A stretch of 64,000 nucleotides of DNA, taken from NCBI GenBank assembly GCA_017617315.1, contig JAFZWM010000022.1, forward strand, positions 42,562 to 106,561, in the 5' to 3' direction. A program made the position numbers and the translations under genes. Source of the DNA: Bacteroidaceae bacterium (GTDB lineage: Bacteria > Bacteroidota > Bacteroidia > Bacteroidales > Bacteroidaceae). Shown one piece after another: positions 43,156 to 51,624 of the stretch. Positions within the stretch are counted from its first letter, which is position 1, and each line of letters starts with the position of its first letter. A model generated the notes under the pieces. The model had not been told where the DNA came from. It saw only the letters and a program-made list of their open reading frames with translations, and did no database searches.

Positions 43156-43892
43156 TTACTGTAGTTTTCGTTTGGTTCGTTGCCCGATGACATCTTGTCC
43201 AATATTACCGACAGGATGATGTACCAGCCTATTGATGCCGCAATTCCCGGTATTCGCAGCCATGCTATCAGAATCACGCATACCAAAAGGAAGGTGTATC
43301 TTACCTTGTTGTCGCTCCAGCCAAGGTTCTTGACCTTAAGCGAGAACATCGGAATCTCAGCCACCAGGGTGTAAGAGAATATAAGCATCAGGAATATCAG
43401 CAGCAGGATGTTAAAGTGCTGAGATACCAGAAAATCCTTTGCTCCCACAATTAACGCTCCCCAGAACAGGGCGTTTGCCGGCGTTGGCAGACCTATGAAC
43501 GATGTTGTCTGGCGTGTGTCGAGATTGAACTTAGCCAGTCGCAGAGCCGAGAATGCCGCCATTATGAAAGCCGTGAAAGGCAGGAATACCTTCCAGCTTG
43601 CAGGAATGAACGACGGATACTGCACCTGAGTCATAAGCGTGAATAACATAGCCGATGGGGCAACTCCGAATGTTACGCAGTCGGCCAGCGAGTCGAGCTC
43701 TTTTCCTATTGGCGACGAAACGTGCAGGGCGCGCGCCGTCATTCCGTCGAAGAAGTCGAATACAGCACCTAGAATAATAAACAGAAGTGCTGTCTGCTGA
43801 TGATAGTTGAATGCTGAACCCGCAGCTATGCATCCGCAAATAAGATTGCAGCACGTTACGGCATTTGGAATGTTATTCTTTATAAAAGACAT
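43152..43892 (-). CDS. pssA: CDP-diacylglycerol--serine O-phosphatidyltransferase
   Basis: The 246-residue integral membrane enzyme makes phosphatidylserine. The CDP-alcohol phosphatidyltransferase signature is complete: DGMTARA, then G eight residues on, then DSLAD. About eight hydrophobic helices. It is 10 nt after psd, so both steps to phosphatidylethanolamine are in one operon. Confidence 0.94.
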   Translation of the reverse strand: MSFIKNNIPNAVTCCNLICGCIAAGSAFNYHQQTALLFIILGAVFDFFDGMTARALHVSSPIGKELDSLADCVTFGVAPSAMLFTLMTQVQYPSFIPASWKVFLPFTAFIMAAFSALRLAKFNLDTRQTTSFIGLPTPANALFWGALIVGAKDFLVSQHFNILLLIFLMLIFSYTLVAEIPMFSLKVKNLGWSDNKVRYTFLLVCVILIAWLRIPGIAASIGWYIILSVILDKMSSGNEPNENYSK

Positions 43893-43902
43893 TGTATTCT
43901 GC

Positions 43903-44595
43903 TTATTTTAGTTTGGCGATAACCGTTTCGTTACCAACCGTTTTCTGATTCATGTTTACGCATATCTCAGTTCCGAGAGGAAGATATACGTCTACTCTCG
44001 AACCGAACTTGATGAAGCCCATGTGCTCGTCGATGTAGCACTGGTCGCCCTCTTCGGCGTATGTAACGATGCGTCGTGCCACAGCGCCTGCCACTTGTCG
44101 GGTAAGCACCTCTGTGCCGTCGGCTGTCTTTATTATGACAGTAGAGCGCTCGTTGTCGGTACTTGCCTTTGGCAGCCAAGCCTCCATGAATCGTCCGCTA
44201 TGATGCTTCACGCATGTTATCGTTCCCTCTACGGGATACCAGTTGGCGTGAACGTTGAACAGGCTCATGAAGATTGAAACCATTATTCTTCTGTCGTGGA
44301 AATACTCGTTCTCGTCAACCTCCTCAATTACTACCACCTTTCCGTCGGCCGGAGCAACAACTATTTTGTTTGTCTCTCCGTCATAAATTCTGATAGGACA
44401 ACGGAAGAAGTTTACGGCAATGGCGTATGCTATTAGAGTTATAGCCAGAATTACATAAAACACAACACTGCAACACTCAAAAAGGGTATAGTATAGTCCG
44501 AAATTAAGTATAGCAAGTAAAAATAGTCCAGCTATAAGGATATGCGTACCTTCGTGGTGTAAACGAATTTTTTTTATTTTTTTTCTTATTTTCAT
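43903..44595 (-). CDS. psd: phosphatidylserine decarboxylase (archaeal/short type)
   Basis: The 230-residue proenzyme decarboxylates phosphatidylserine to phosphatidylethanolamine. Two N-terminal membrane helices precede the catalytic core ([32 protein letters not shown]); the self-cleavage site is the Gly-Ser in [12 protein letters not shown] that forms the pyruvoyl group. First gene of the psd-pssA-DUF4834 unit. Confidence 0.94.
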   Translation of the reverse strand: MKIRKKIKKIRLHHEGTHILIAGLFLLAILNFGLYYTLFECCSVVFYVILAITLIAYAIAVNFFRCPIRIYDGETNKIVVAPADGKVVVIEEVDENEYFHDRRIMVSIFMSLFNVHANWYPVEGTITCVKHHSGRFMEAWLPKASTDNERSTVIIKTADGTEVLTRQVAGAVARRIVTYAEEGDQCYIDEHMGFIKFGSRVDVYLPLGTEICVNMNQKTVGNETVIAKLK

Positions 44596-44620
44596 TATCT
44601 GTAAATGGCCTTTAATCGTG

Positions 44621-44628
44621 CAAATGTA
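44621..44628 (-). promoter_or_regulatory. psd operon promoter -7 element
   Basis: The minus strand reads TACATTTG, an exact TAnnTTTG match, 25 nt before the psd ATG. Confidence 0.6.
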
Positions 44629-44757
44629 GTGCTATTTTGCCAAAGATGCAAGTTTTTTATAAATACATTTGAAAAATACTATGTTTTACTTCTTATTTTT
44701 TTACGGGTTGATAACTTTTGTGTAAATTGCAGCGTTTTATAATATTTTACATTTTTT

Positions 44758-47700
44758 ATGGTAGATTTTGTTCACTTACACGTTCATTCACAATACTCCA
44801 TTCTCGACGGACAGGCTTCGATAAAGAAGATGATTGACAAGGCAATAGCCGACGGAATGAAGGGCATGGCGCTTACCGACCATGGCAACATGATGGGCGT
44901 GAAGGAGTTTTTTGATGAGGTTTCAGGACGCAGGGGAAAGGCAAAAAAAGCCATAAAGGCCGATCAGGAGACGCTCTCGAAGATTGAGGACGGAAGCTTT
45001 GCGCCTGCCGAGGGCGAGACACGCCCCGTAGAGGAGATAAAGGCCGACCTCCTGAAATCGATAGAGAAAAACAAGCGCGTTGCCGACTTCATGCCTATAT
45101 TCGGATGCGAGATGTATGTTTCGCGCCGCAACGACATGAGGCTGAAGGAGGGCAGAACCGACCAGAGCGGTTGGCACCTCATCGTGCTGGCAAAAAACGA
45201 GGTGGGCTACCATAATCTTATAAAACTTGTGTCGAACTCGTGGATTGACGGATTCTACATGCGTCCGCGTACCGACCGCTCCGAACTCGAACGCTATCAC
45301 GAGGGACTTATCGTCTGCTCGGCATGTATCGGTGGCGAGGTGCCGAGAAAGATTCTCGACCGCAACTTCGAGGCGGCAGAGGAAGCCATTCAATGGTATC
45401 ACAACCTGTTTGGCGAGGACTACTATCTCGAGCTTCAGAGGCACGAGGTGAAAGACCCTAACCAGCGCGCCAACCGCGAGACATTCCCGTTGCAGCAGGA
45501 GGTGAACGCAAAGCTGATAGAGTACAGCCAAAAATTCGGAATAAAGCTTATATGCTCAAACGATAGTCATTTTGTTGACGAGGAGAATGCCGAGGCGCAC
45601 GACCGTCTTATCTGTCTTGCCACGGGCCGCGACCTTGACGACCCGGCCCGAATGCTATACACCAAGCAGGAGTGGTTCAAGACGCAGAAGGAGATGAACG
45701 AGGTGTTCAGCGATGTGCCCGAGGCTCTTGAAAACACGCTCGAGGTGCTGGGCAAGTGCGAGATTTACGATATTGAGCATCCGCCAATCATGCCGTTCTT
45801 CGCCATTCCGGCAGAGTTCGGAACGGAGGAGGAATATCGCAAGCGCATCACTCCCGAGGATCTTTACCGCGAGTTCACGACAGACGAGAACGGCGAGAAT
45901 CCGCTTCCGAAGGATGAGGCCGACAGCAAGATTAAGAAGCTTGGCGGAATTGACAAGCTGTACCGCATCAAGTTCGAGGCCGACTATCTGGCAAAGCTTG
46001 CCTACGACGGCGCAAAGAAACTGTACGGCGATCCGCTCGAAAAGCACGTTGCCGACCAGATAAAGTTCGAGCTGCACATCATGAAGACGATGGGTTTCCC
46101 GGGCTACTTCCTCATTGTGCAGGACTTCATCAACGCGGCATTCAACGAACTCGGCGTTTCGGTCGGCCCAGGACGTGGCTCGGCTGCCGGCTCTACGGTG
46201 GCATACTGTCTGGGCATCACAAAAATCGACCCAATCAAGTACGACCTTCTGTTTGAGCGTTTCCTGAATCCCGACCGTATATCGCTTCCCGATATCGATA
46301 CCGACTTCGATGATGATGGACGAGGCGAGCTCTTGCGTTGGGTAACAGAGAAGTACGGAGCAGAGAAGGTGGCGCACATCATCACTTACGGCGCTATGGC
46401 TACAAAGTCGGCAATAAAGGATGTTGCGCGCGTGCAGAAGCTTCCGCTCGAGATTTCGAACAAGCTCTGCAAACTCATTCCCGACAAGCTGCCCGATGGT
46501 CTGAAGATGAATCTTCCGAATGCCATAAAGTGCATTCCCGAGCTTCAGCAGGCCGAGACATCGCCCGACGATAATCTGCGCGACACGATAAAGTACGCCA
46601 AGATGCTCGAGAACAACATCCGAAACACGGGCGTTCATGCCTGCGGAACAATCATCTGCCGCGATGACATTTCCGACTGGGTTCCGGTAAGTACGGCCGA
46701 GGACAAGGAAACGGGCGAGAAGCTGAGCTGTACGCAGTACGACGGACACGTTATCGAATCAACAGGACTCATCAAGATGGACTTCCTCGGTCTGAAGACG
46801 CTTTCTATCATAAAGGAAGCCATCGAGAACATAAAATACAGCCTCGGAGTAATTGTAGACGAAACAAAATTCAGTCTTGACGACCCGGCAACATACAAGC
46901 TCTATAGCGACGGCCGAACCATCGGAACATTCCAGTTCGAGTCGCCCGGAATGCAGAAGTATCTTCGCGAGCTTCAGCCTTCAACGTTCGAGGACCTCAT
47001 CGCCATGAACGCCCTCTACCGTCCGGGCCCTATGGATTATATTCCCGACTTCATCGACCGTAAGCTCGGACGCAAGCCGGTAGAATACGATATCGACTGC
47101 ATGCAGAAGTATCTGAAGGATACCTACGGAATTACCGTATATCAGGAGCAGGTGATGTTGCTTAGCCGCCAGCTTGCCGACTTTACCCGAGGCGAGAGCG
47201 ATGCCCTCCGTAAGGCGATGGGTAAGAAGAAGAAGGACATCGTAGACAAGATGAAGCCTAAGTTTATCGAGGGCGGAAAGAAGAACGGACACGACCCGGC
47301 AATCCTCGACAAGATTTGGGGCGACTGGGAGAAATTCGCGTCATACGCATTCAACAAGAGTCATGCAACGTGCTACTCGTGGGTGGCCTACCAGACAGCC
47401 TACCTCAAGGCACACTATCCGGCGCAGTACATGGCAGCCGTCATGAGCCGAAGCTTGAACAGCATAACCGATGTAACCAAGCTTATGGACGAGTGCAGGA
47501 GCATGGACATTAAGACGCTCGGACCGGATGTTAACGAGTCGGGCGTAAAGTTTTCCGTAAACCACAAGGGAGACATCCGCTTCGGCATGGGAGCCGTAAA
47601 GGGAGTGGGCGAGAGTGCCGCTCTTGCCATCATCCTTGAGCGCGAGAAGGACGGCAGCTTCAAAGACATATACAACTTTGTTGAGCGCGTAAACCTCTCG

Positions 47701-48606
47701 GCCTGCAACCGTAAGGCTGTCGAAAACCTTGCATACGCCGGAGCGTTCGACTCGTTCGGCATCAAGCGCGAGCAGTTCTTTGCGCCAAACAGCAAGGGCG
47801 AGCTCTTTATCGACTGCATTATAAGATACGGAAACCAGTATCAGACGGTAAAGAGAGAGGCAACAAACTCGCTCTTCGGCGGATTCGATGCCGTTGAGAT
47901 TGCCCGTCCGCCTATGCCTAATGCCGAGGAATGGAGCGCGCTCGAGAGGCTTAACCGCGAGAAGGATCTTGTGGGCGTGTATCTTACAGCCCATCCGCTC
48001 GACGAGTATGCCGTAATTCTTAACGAGGTGTGCAACACAACGGCTGCCGCCCTTAAGGACAAGGACAATCTGCCTGCCGACCGCGAGACGATAACCGTAG
48101 GCGGAATAATCACGGGCAAGCGCGAGGGCATAAGCAAGAACGGAAAGCCTTTCGGAATAGTCGGTCTCGAAGACTTCAACGGAGCGGGCGAGCTGGCTCT
48201 CTTCGGCGACAGCTGGACCAAGTGGCGCGACATCATTACCGTCGGAGTGGCAATCTTTGTCGAGGCTGGCTTCGAGGTGAGCCGATACGACCCTTCAAAG
48301 CGATTCTTCGTTATAAAGAGGATTCAGTATCTCAACGACGTAAGCACAAGGCTCATCGACCGCGTAACCATCACCATGCCGATAGACAGCATAGACAAGG
48401 AGTGCGTGTCTAACTTATATTCGCTCTCCGAGATGGCAAACGGAACGGCTGAACTCGACTTCAAGATAAAGGATGCCGACGGAATGTCGTACCTGCTCTT
48501 CCAATGCAAGAAGTTCAAGGTGAACCTGAACAGAAATCTTTACGAATATATAAAGTCGAACTCCAGATGGGAACTCAATGTTGAGTATTCGATGGATCAG
48601 GCTTGA
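44758..48606 (+). CDS. dnaE: DNA polymerase III alpha subunit
   Basis: The 1282-residue replicative polymerase has an N-terminal PHP domain (HLHVHSQYSILDGQ), the palm with PDIDTDFDDDGR carrying the catalytic aspartates, a helix-hairpin-helix region and a C-terminal OB fold (ITVGGIITGKREG). After about residue 60 there is a charged insert (KADQETLSKIEDGSF) seen in Bacteroidetes DnaE. Followed 41 nt later by trxA. Confidence 0.97.
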   Translation: MVDFVHLHVHSQYSILDGQASIKKMIDKAIADGMKGMALTDHGNMMGVKEFFDEVSGRRGKAKKAIKADQETLSKIEDGSFAPAEGETRPVEEIKADLLKSIEKNKRVADFMPIFGCEMYVSRRNDMRLKEGRTDQSGWHLIVLAKNEVGYHNLIKLVSNSWIDGFYMRPRTDRSELERYHEGLIVCSACIGGEVPRKILDRNFEAAEEAIQWYHNLFGEDYYLELQRHEVKDPNQRANRETFPLQQEVNAKLIEYSQKFGIKLICSNDSHFVDEENAEAHDRLICLATGRDLDDPARMLYTKQEWFKTQKEMNEVFSDVPEALENTLEVLGKCEIYDIEHPPIMPFFAIPAEFGTEEEYRKRITPEDLYREFTTDENGENPLPKDEADSKIKKLGGIDKLYRIKFEADYLAKLAYDGAKKLYGDPLEKHVADQIKFELHIMKTMGFPGYFLIVQDFINAAFNELGVSVGPGRGSAAGSTVAYCLGITKIDPIKYDLLFERFLNPDRISLPDIDTDFDDDGRGELLRWVTEKYGAEKVAHIITYGAMATKSAIKDVARVQKLPLEISNKLCKLIPDKLPDGLKMNLPNAIKCIPELQQAETSPDDNLRDTIKYAKMLENNIRNTGVHACGTIICRDDISDWVPVSTAEDKETGEKLSCTQYDGHVIESTGLIKMDFLGLKTLSIIKEAIENIKYSLGVIVDETKFSLDDPATYKLYSDGRTIGTFQFESPGMQKYLRELQPSTFEDLIAMNALYRPGPMDYIPDFIDRKLGRKPVEYDIDCMQKYLKDTYGITVYQEQVMLLSRQLADFTRGESDALRKAMGKKKKDIVDKMKPKFIEGGKKNGHDPAILDKIWGDWEKFASYAFNKSHATCYSWVAYQTAYLKAHYPAQYMAAVMSRSLNSITDVTKLMDECRSMDIKTLGPDVNESGVKFSVNHKGDIRFGMGAVKGVGESAALAIILEREKDGSFKDIYNFVERVNLSACNRKAVENLAYAGAFDSFGIKREQFFAPNSKGELFIDCIIRYGNQYQTVKREATNSLFGGFDAVEIARPPMPNAEEWSALERLNREKDLVGVYLTAHPLDEYAVILNEVCNTTAAALKDKDNLPADRETITVGGIITGKREGISKNGKPFGIVGLEDFNGAGELALFGDSWTKWRDIITVGVAIFVEAGFEVSRYDPSKRFFVIKRIQYLNDVSTRLIDRVTITMPIDSIDKECVSNLYSLSEMANGTAELDFKIKDADGMSYLLFQCKKFKVNLNRNLYEYIKSNSRWELNVEYSMDQA

Positions 48607-48647
48607 CACATAAATAAGAATGTTTAACAATTTAAAAATGCAGGATT

Positions 48648-48962
48648 ATGGCTTTACAGATTAATTCGGACAACTTAAAGGAGTTTTTGGGAGGCGACAA
48701 ACCGGTAGTTCTCGACTTTTGGGCAACATGGTGCGCCCCATGCCGCATGATTTCTCCTATCATCGAAGAACTGGCACAGCAGTACGAGGGCCAGGTAGTA
48801 ATTGCCAAGGTTGATGTCGAGGAAAACGAGGACTTGGCAGTTGAGTATGGCGTTAGAAACGTTCCTACAATCTTGTTCTTCAAGAACGGCGAGGTGGTTG
48901 ACAAGCAGGTTGGCGCAGCCTCTAAGTCGGCCTTCGAAGAGAAGATTAAGGCATTGTTGTAG
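48648..48962 (+). CDS. trxA: thioredoxin
   Basis: The 104-residue protein is a classic cytosolic thioredoxin with the active site WATWCAPCRM (a CAPC variant of CGPC) and the cis-proline region VRNVPTILFFKNGE. It reduces protein disulfides. It lies between dnaE and the small acidic gene. Confidence 0.95.
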   Translation: MALQINSDNLKEFLGGDKPVVLDFWATWCAPCRMISPIIEELAQQYEGQVVIAKVDVEENEDLAVEYGVRNVPTILFFKNGEVVDKQVGAASKSAFEEKIKALL

Positions 48963-48982
48963 TCTTTAACAATAATAATTTA

Positions 48983-49291
48983 ATGATTATGTCAGACGGA
49001 TTGGACGAAATAATGTCGGCTGTAGGCGGCGACATTGAAGAAGTTAACTATGTGCGCAATCACATCTCTCCTGAGCTTCAGGCTAAGTTCGACGACGAGC
49101 AGATTCAGTACTTTGTAGATGTCATCTTTGAGTACATCGACAGCAAGGACGAGGACGAGGAGATTGTGGTAGACGACGTGGCACAATATGTCGTTGCTCA
49201 GGCAAAGAAAGAAGAATTCGGAGTATTCAGCCTCGACGACATCTCGGCTGTTGTAGACGCCGACTTGGACTTCCTCGAGGGAGTTGAATGA
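48983..49291 (+). CDS. small acidic hypothetical protein after trxA
   Basis: The 102-residue protein (an in-frame ATG at 48989 could be the start) is strongly acidic and helical, with IQYFVDVIFEYIDSKDEDEE and ISAVVDADLDFLEGVE. I do not recognise a characterised family. Its place 20 nt after trxA and the terminator behind it suggest co-transcription with dnaE-trxA. Confidence 0.75.
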   Translation: MIMSDGLDEIMSAVGGDIEEVNYVRNHISPELQAKFDDEQIQYFVDVIFEYIDSKDEDEEIVVDDVAQYVVAQAKKEEFGVFSLDDISAVVDADLDFLEGVE

Positions 49292-49298
49292 AACAGAT

Positions 49299-49339
49299 AA
49301 AGCCATCTCTTTTTATTGAATAAGAGATGGCTTTTTGTT
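49299..49339 (+). terminator. terminator of the dnaE-trxA unit
   Basis: AAAGCCATCTCTT and AAGAGATGGCTTT are perfect arms around a 10-nt loop, followed by TTGTTT. Confidence 0.88.
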
Positions 49340-49383
49340 TGTGTCTTGTGTTGGGTATTCAATAATTTTTTAGAGGAGACACG

Positions 49384-49449
49384 ATGAAATGTTTGTATAT
49401 TCTTATAATAGTATTCTTGCTTGCATGTTCTTCAAAAGTCCCATGTTAA
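49384..49449 (+). CDS. 21-residue lipoprotein-like peptide
   Basis: A short frame encodes a complete lipoprotein signal (MKCLYILIIVFLLACSSK) and stops after VPC. An AGAGGAG sequence 5 nt upstream looks like a true Shine-Dalgarno site, unusual for this phylum. It may be a lysis-lipoprotein-like peptide, or the surviving 5' end of a lipoprotein gene cut by the repeats that follow. Confidence 0.35.
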   Translation: MKCLYILIIVFLLACSSKVPC

Positions 49450-49490
49450 GGCACTCGGATTCTGAAACCCGAGTGAGCGAGATACATCTG

Positions 49491-49653
49491 GCGTTTCAGC
49501 GTTTCAGCGTTTCAAGTGTTTCAGGGGGTATATTATTGTTTCGAAACCTTTATATATAATATATAACTAATTAATAATAAATAAGTTATATAATATAGAA
49601 TAAGAAATTGAAACCTGCATAGGGGTATCTGAAACGCTGAAACGCTGAAACGC
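49491..49653. repeat. inverted pair of 3 x 8-bp tandem repeats around an AT-rich core
   Basis: GCGTTTCA is repeated three times in tandem at 49491-49514, with a degenerate fourth copy to 49523. Its exact 24-bp reverse complement (TGAAACGC three times) is at 49630-49653. The 106-bp core between is very AT-rich and holds GTTTCGAAAC. A 7-bp perfect hairpin (CACTCGG/CCGAGTG) lies just upstream at 49452-49475. No coding sequence is visible inside. Confidence 0.85.
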
Positions 49654-49910
49654 TTTGCGTGTTAAAGTTTATATTATCAATTGTTTATGAATTTCTACAA
49701 AGGCAAGTAACACAAAAATCCGTTACAACATTCCCCTAAAAAGATGCAGAAAAAGGCTAAAACATCCCAAATCAGCATCGGCATCGGACGAGAGAACGCG
49801 TTTCCAGAAAAAATCCCGAACGAATCCCGAAGGCATTTTGAACTGATTGCAGATGTATATTTCTGTTTATGGGTAGTTTTCCGTAAGTTCTGAGGGTTTT
49901 ACGTTTGTTA
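49654..49910 (+). other. intergenic stretch without recognised gene
   Basis: Contains no convincing reading frame or RNA gene; mixed composition between the two repeat structures. Confidence 0.5.
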
Positions 49911-50066
49911 AACCCAAATCGGTCATTAGAAATTTTGCCTTACATAATGTTCAGATAAATATTCGGAGTCTATAAAAATATAAGCAAAAAGTGCTAATGA
50001 CTGACTCTGAATAATTAAACCAACTTACATTTTGCTACTTATTTTTTCTAATGACCGTTTTGGGTT
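49911..50066. repeat. 156-bp imperfect palindrome (MITE-like or long hairpin)
   Basis: AACCCAAATCGGTCATTAGAAA (read as 49911-49920 plus 49921-49932) matches the reverse complement of 50045-50066 at 21 of 22 positions. Inside, ATTCGGAGTC (49961-49970) pairs with GACTCTGAAT (50003-50012) with one G-U, and CTAATGAC is present again at 49994-50001. The right arm contains the last codons of the 90-residue gene. No target duplication is evident. Confidence 0.75.
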
Positions 50067-50320
50067 AAATTGGCATAGTAATATCCTAAAGCTTCGGAAA
50101 AAAGATTAATCTCCAAACGCTTTAATTCTTGGAGAACTTCTTTCTTTGAATCGAATTCATCTTTTATCCACTTTAAATCTTCATTTGATACTTCATCATT
50201 AGAAAGATAACGGAAAAGAATATCGCAAAGTAATACTCTATCATCAGAACTATATCTTGGATGATACTTTTCTATAAAACGTAAGTATGTTACATCTAGT
50301 TCGACCATATTATCGGGCAT
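50048..50320 (-). CDS. small hypothetical protein coupled to HNH nuclease
   Basis: The 90-residue, mostly helical acidic protein (MPDNMVELDVTYLRFIEKYH at the start, LKRLEINLFSEALGYYYANL near the end) is unrecognised. Its start overlaps the upstream nuclease gene by 11 bp, so they are translationally coupled. Its last residues (TQNGH) are encoded by the palindrome arm, so the original C-terminus may have been replaced. A partner or immunity-like role for the nuclease is possible. Confidence 0.6.
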   Translation of the reverse strand: MPDNMVELDVTYLRFIEKYHPRYSSDDRVLLCDILFRYLSNDEVSNEDLKWIKDEFDSKKEVLQELKRLEINLFSEALGYYYANLTQNGH

Positions 50321-51074
50321 TTAGGTATTTACGATAATGATACTCTAAAAAATCTTGCTTGGGACAAAATCTATTTGGTAAAATTATTTTTTTATTATCC
50401 AGTCCTATAAGATAATTCTTGAAATCGCCGTTTTCTGTTTTGTCTAACAAAACATCTGATATTACGATGTGATAATCTGGAGTTATGGCTATAAGATAAT
50501 TGTCATATGCTTTATGAAAAAAAGAATTCAGACATAGCCCATTTTCTGGATTACTTCGGTTGGTTGAATCTTCACTCCAGTCCACAATATGACATGCCTC
50601 TAAAAGTTCTGAATTTCCGATACCAGAAATACAACATTTGAAATCATAAGAGCACATAACAGCAGAGCGAAAGAATGATTGGTTTACTCTCTGTTTCACT
50701 ATTGTTAATCGTTCTTTCCCGTTTGGCAATTTTTTTATATCAATATTTGCCATGTTCTCAATATTTTGTTGGGTGAATTTAGCTATCAAACATTCACTTT
50801 CAAATGTGAGTTTATCTGGGTTCTCATAAAACTCAGTCCAAATGTCTTTTTCTATTTTTGCACCATGAGATAACCCGACAATTCCTTTTTCTTTTAATTT
50901 CGGGTCAAGTCGTCCAATATTTCCAATTTTCATATTAAGTGCACTCGGACTCCTTCCTATGATTTTTGCATATTCCTTAATCATAGGATGTGTCTTTTTG
51001 CTATCTTTAAATGGTATTTTACAATACACATTAAAGGCAATAATAGTTTCTTCTCTTGTCCACTTGTTTACCAT
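50310..51074 (-). CDS. HNH endonuclease
   Basis: The 254-residue protein begins with a Myb/SANT-like segment (WTREETIIAFNVYCKIPF, IIGRSPSALNMKIGN) and ends in an HNH_2 nuclease domain: CISGIGNSELLEACHIVDWS, then NPENGLCLNSFFHKAYD with the expected histidines and asparagine. Such proteins occur as solitary putative restriction-type nucleases without a methyltransferase; none is present here. AT-rich base use sets it apart from neighbours, and it lies in an accessory pocket. Confidence 0.82.
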   Translation of the reverse strand: MVNKWTREETIIAFNVYCKIPFKDSKKTHPMIKEYAKIIGRSPSALNMKIGNIGRLDPKLKEKGIVGLSHGAKIEKDIWTEFYENPDKLTFESECLIAKFTQQNIENMANIDIKKLPNGKERLTIVKQRVNQSFFRSAVMCSYDFKCCISGIGNSELLEACHIVDWSEDSTNRSNPENGLCLNSFFHKAYDNYLIAITPDYHIVISDVLLDKTENGDFKNYLIGLDNKKIILPNRFCPKQDFLEYHYRKYLNAR

Positions 51075-51195
51075 ATAAGCATATATATCCTATTATTTAT
51101 CTAATATGTATATTTCTATAATTGGAGTAATGTTTTTTACTCATCTTATTCTGATGAGAATATGCACTTTTTATAATTATTTTGATTCCTTCGTC

Positions 51196-51609
51196 TCAGA
51201 ACGAAACTGTTCGTGAGCCGTCCTCGTTTTCTACGATGGTTACCTTTACGGCATCCTCTGGCAGAAGTTCCTCTATCAGTTCGGGCCACTCTATGAAGCA
51301 GAGCGCGCCGCTATAGAAGTAATCCTCGTAGCCCATGTCGTAAACCTCGTCGAGCTTCTTTATGCGGTAGAAGTCGAAGTGGTATATCAGTTCGCCCGTT
51401 GTGTCGCTTCGGTACTCGTTTACGATGGCGAATGTAGGCGATGCCACGGTATCGGTTACTCCCAGTTCCTCGCATACGGCCTTGGTAAAGGTTGTCTTGC
51501 CTGCGCCCATCTTGCCGTAGAATGCAAATACTGTATTCTGGTCGATTGCAGCCACAAACTGCTTGGCTGCCTCCTTGATGTTATCTAATGAGTCGATTCT
51601 TATTTCCAT
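51196..51609 (-). CDS. tsaE: tRNA threonylcarbamoyladenosine biosynthesis ATPase TsaE
   Basis: The 137-residue P-loop protein supports t6A37 formation in ANN-decoding tRNAs with TsaB/TsaD. It shows [20 protein letters not shown] (Walker A), [12 protein letters not shown] and [19 protein letters not shown]. Full length, last gene of the aroA-porW-porX operon, 15 nt after porX. Confidence 0.94.
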   Translation of the reverse strand: MEIRIDSLDNIKEAAKQFVAAIDQNTVFAFYGKMGAGKTTFTKAVCEELGVTDTVASPTFAIVNEYRSDTTGELIYHFDFYRIKKLDEVYDMGYEDYFYSGALCFIEWPELIEELLPEDAVKVTIVENEDGSRTVSF

Positions 51610-51624
51610 AATTTTTATATATTT

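Noticed and set aside
49491..49653. CRISPR array
   Set aside because: The 8-bp units are directly adjacent with no spacers, and the second set is inverted; there are no cas genes.
49911..50066. Complete insertion sequence
   Set aside because: No transposase fits in 156 bp and no target duplication was found; described only as a palindrome or MITE-like element.
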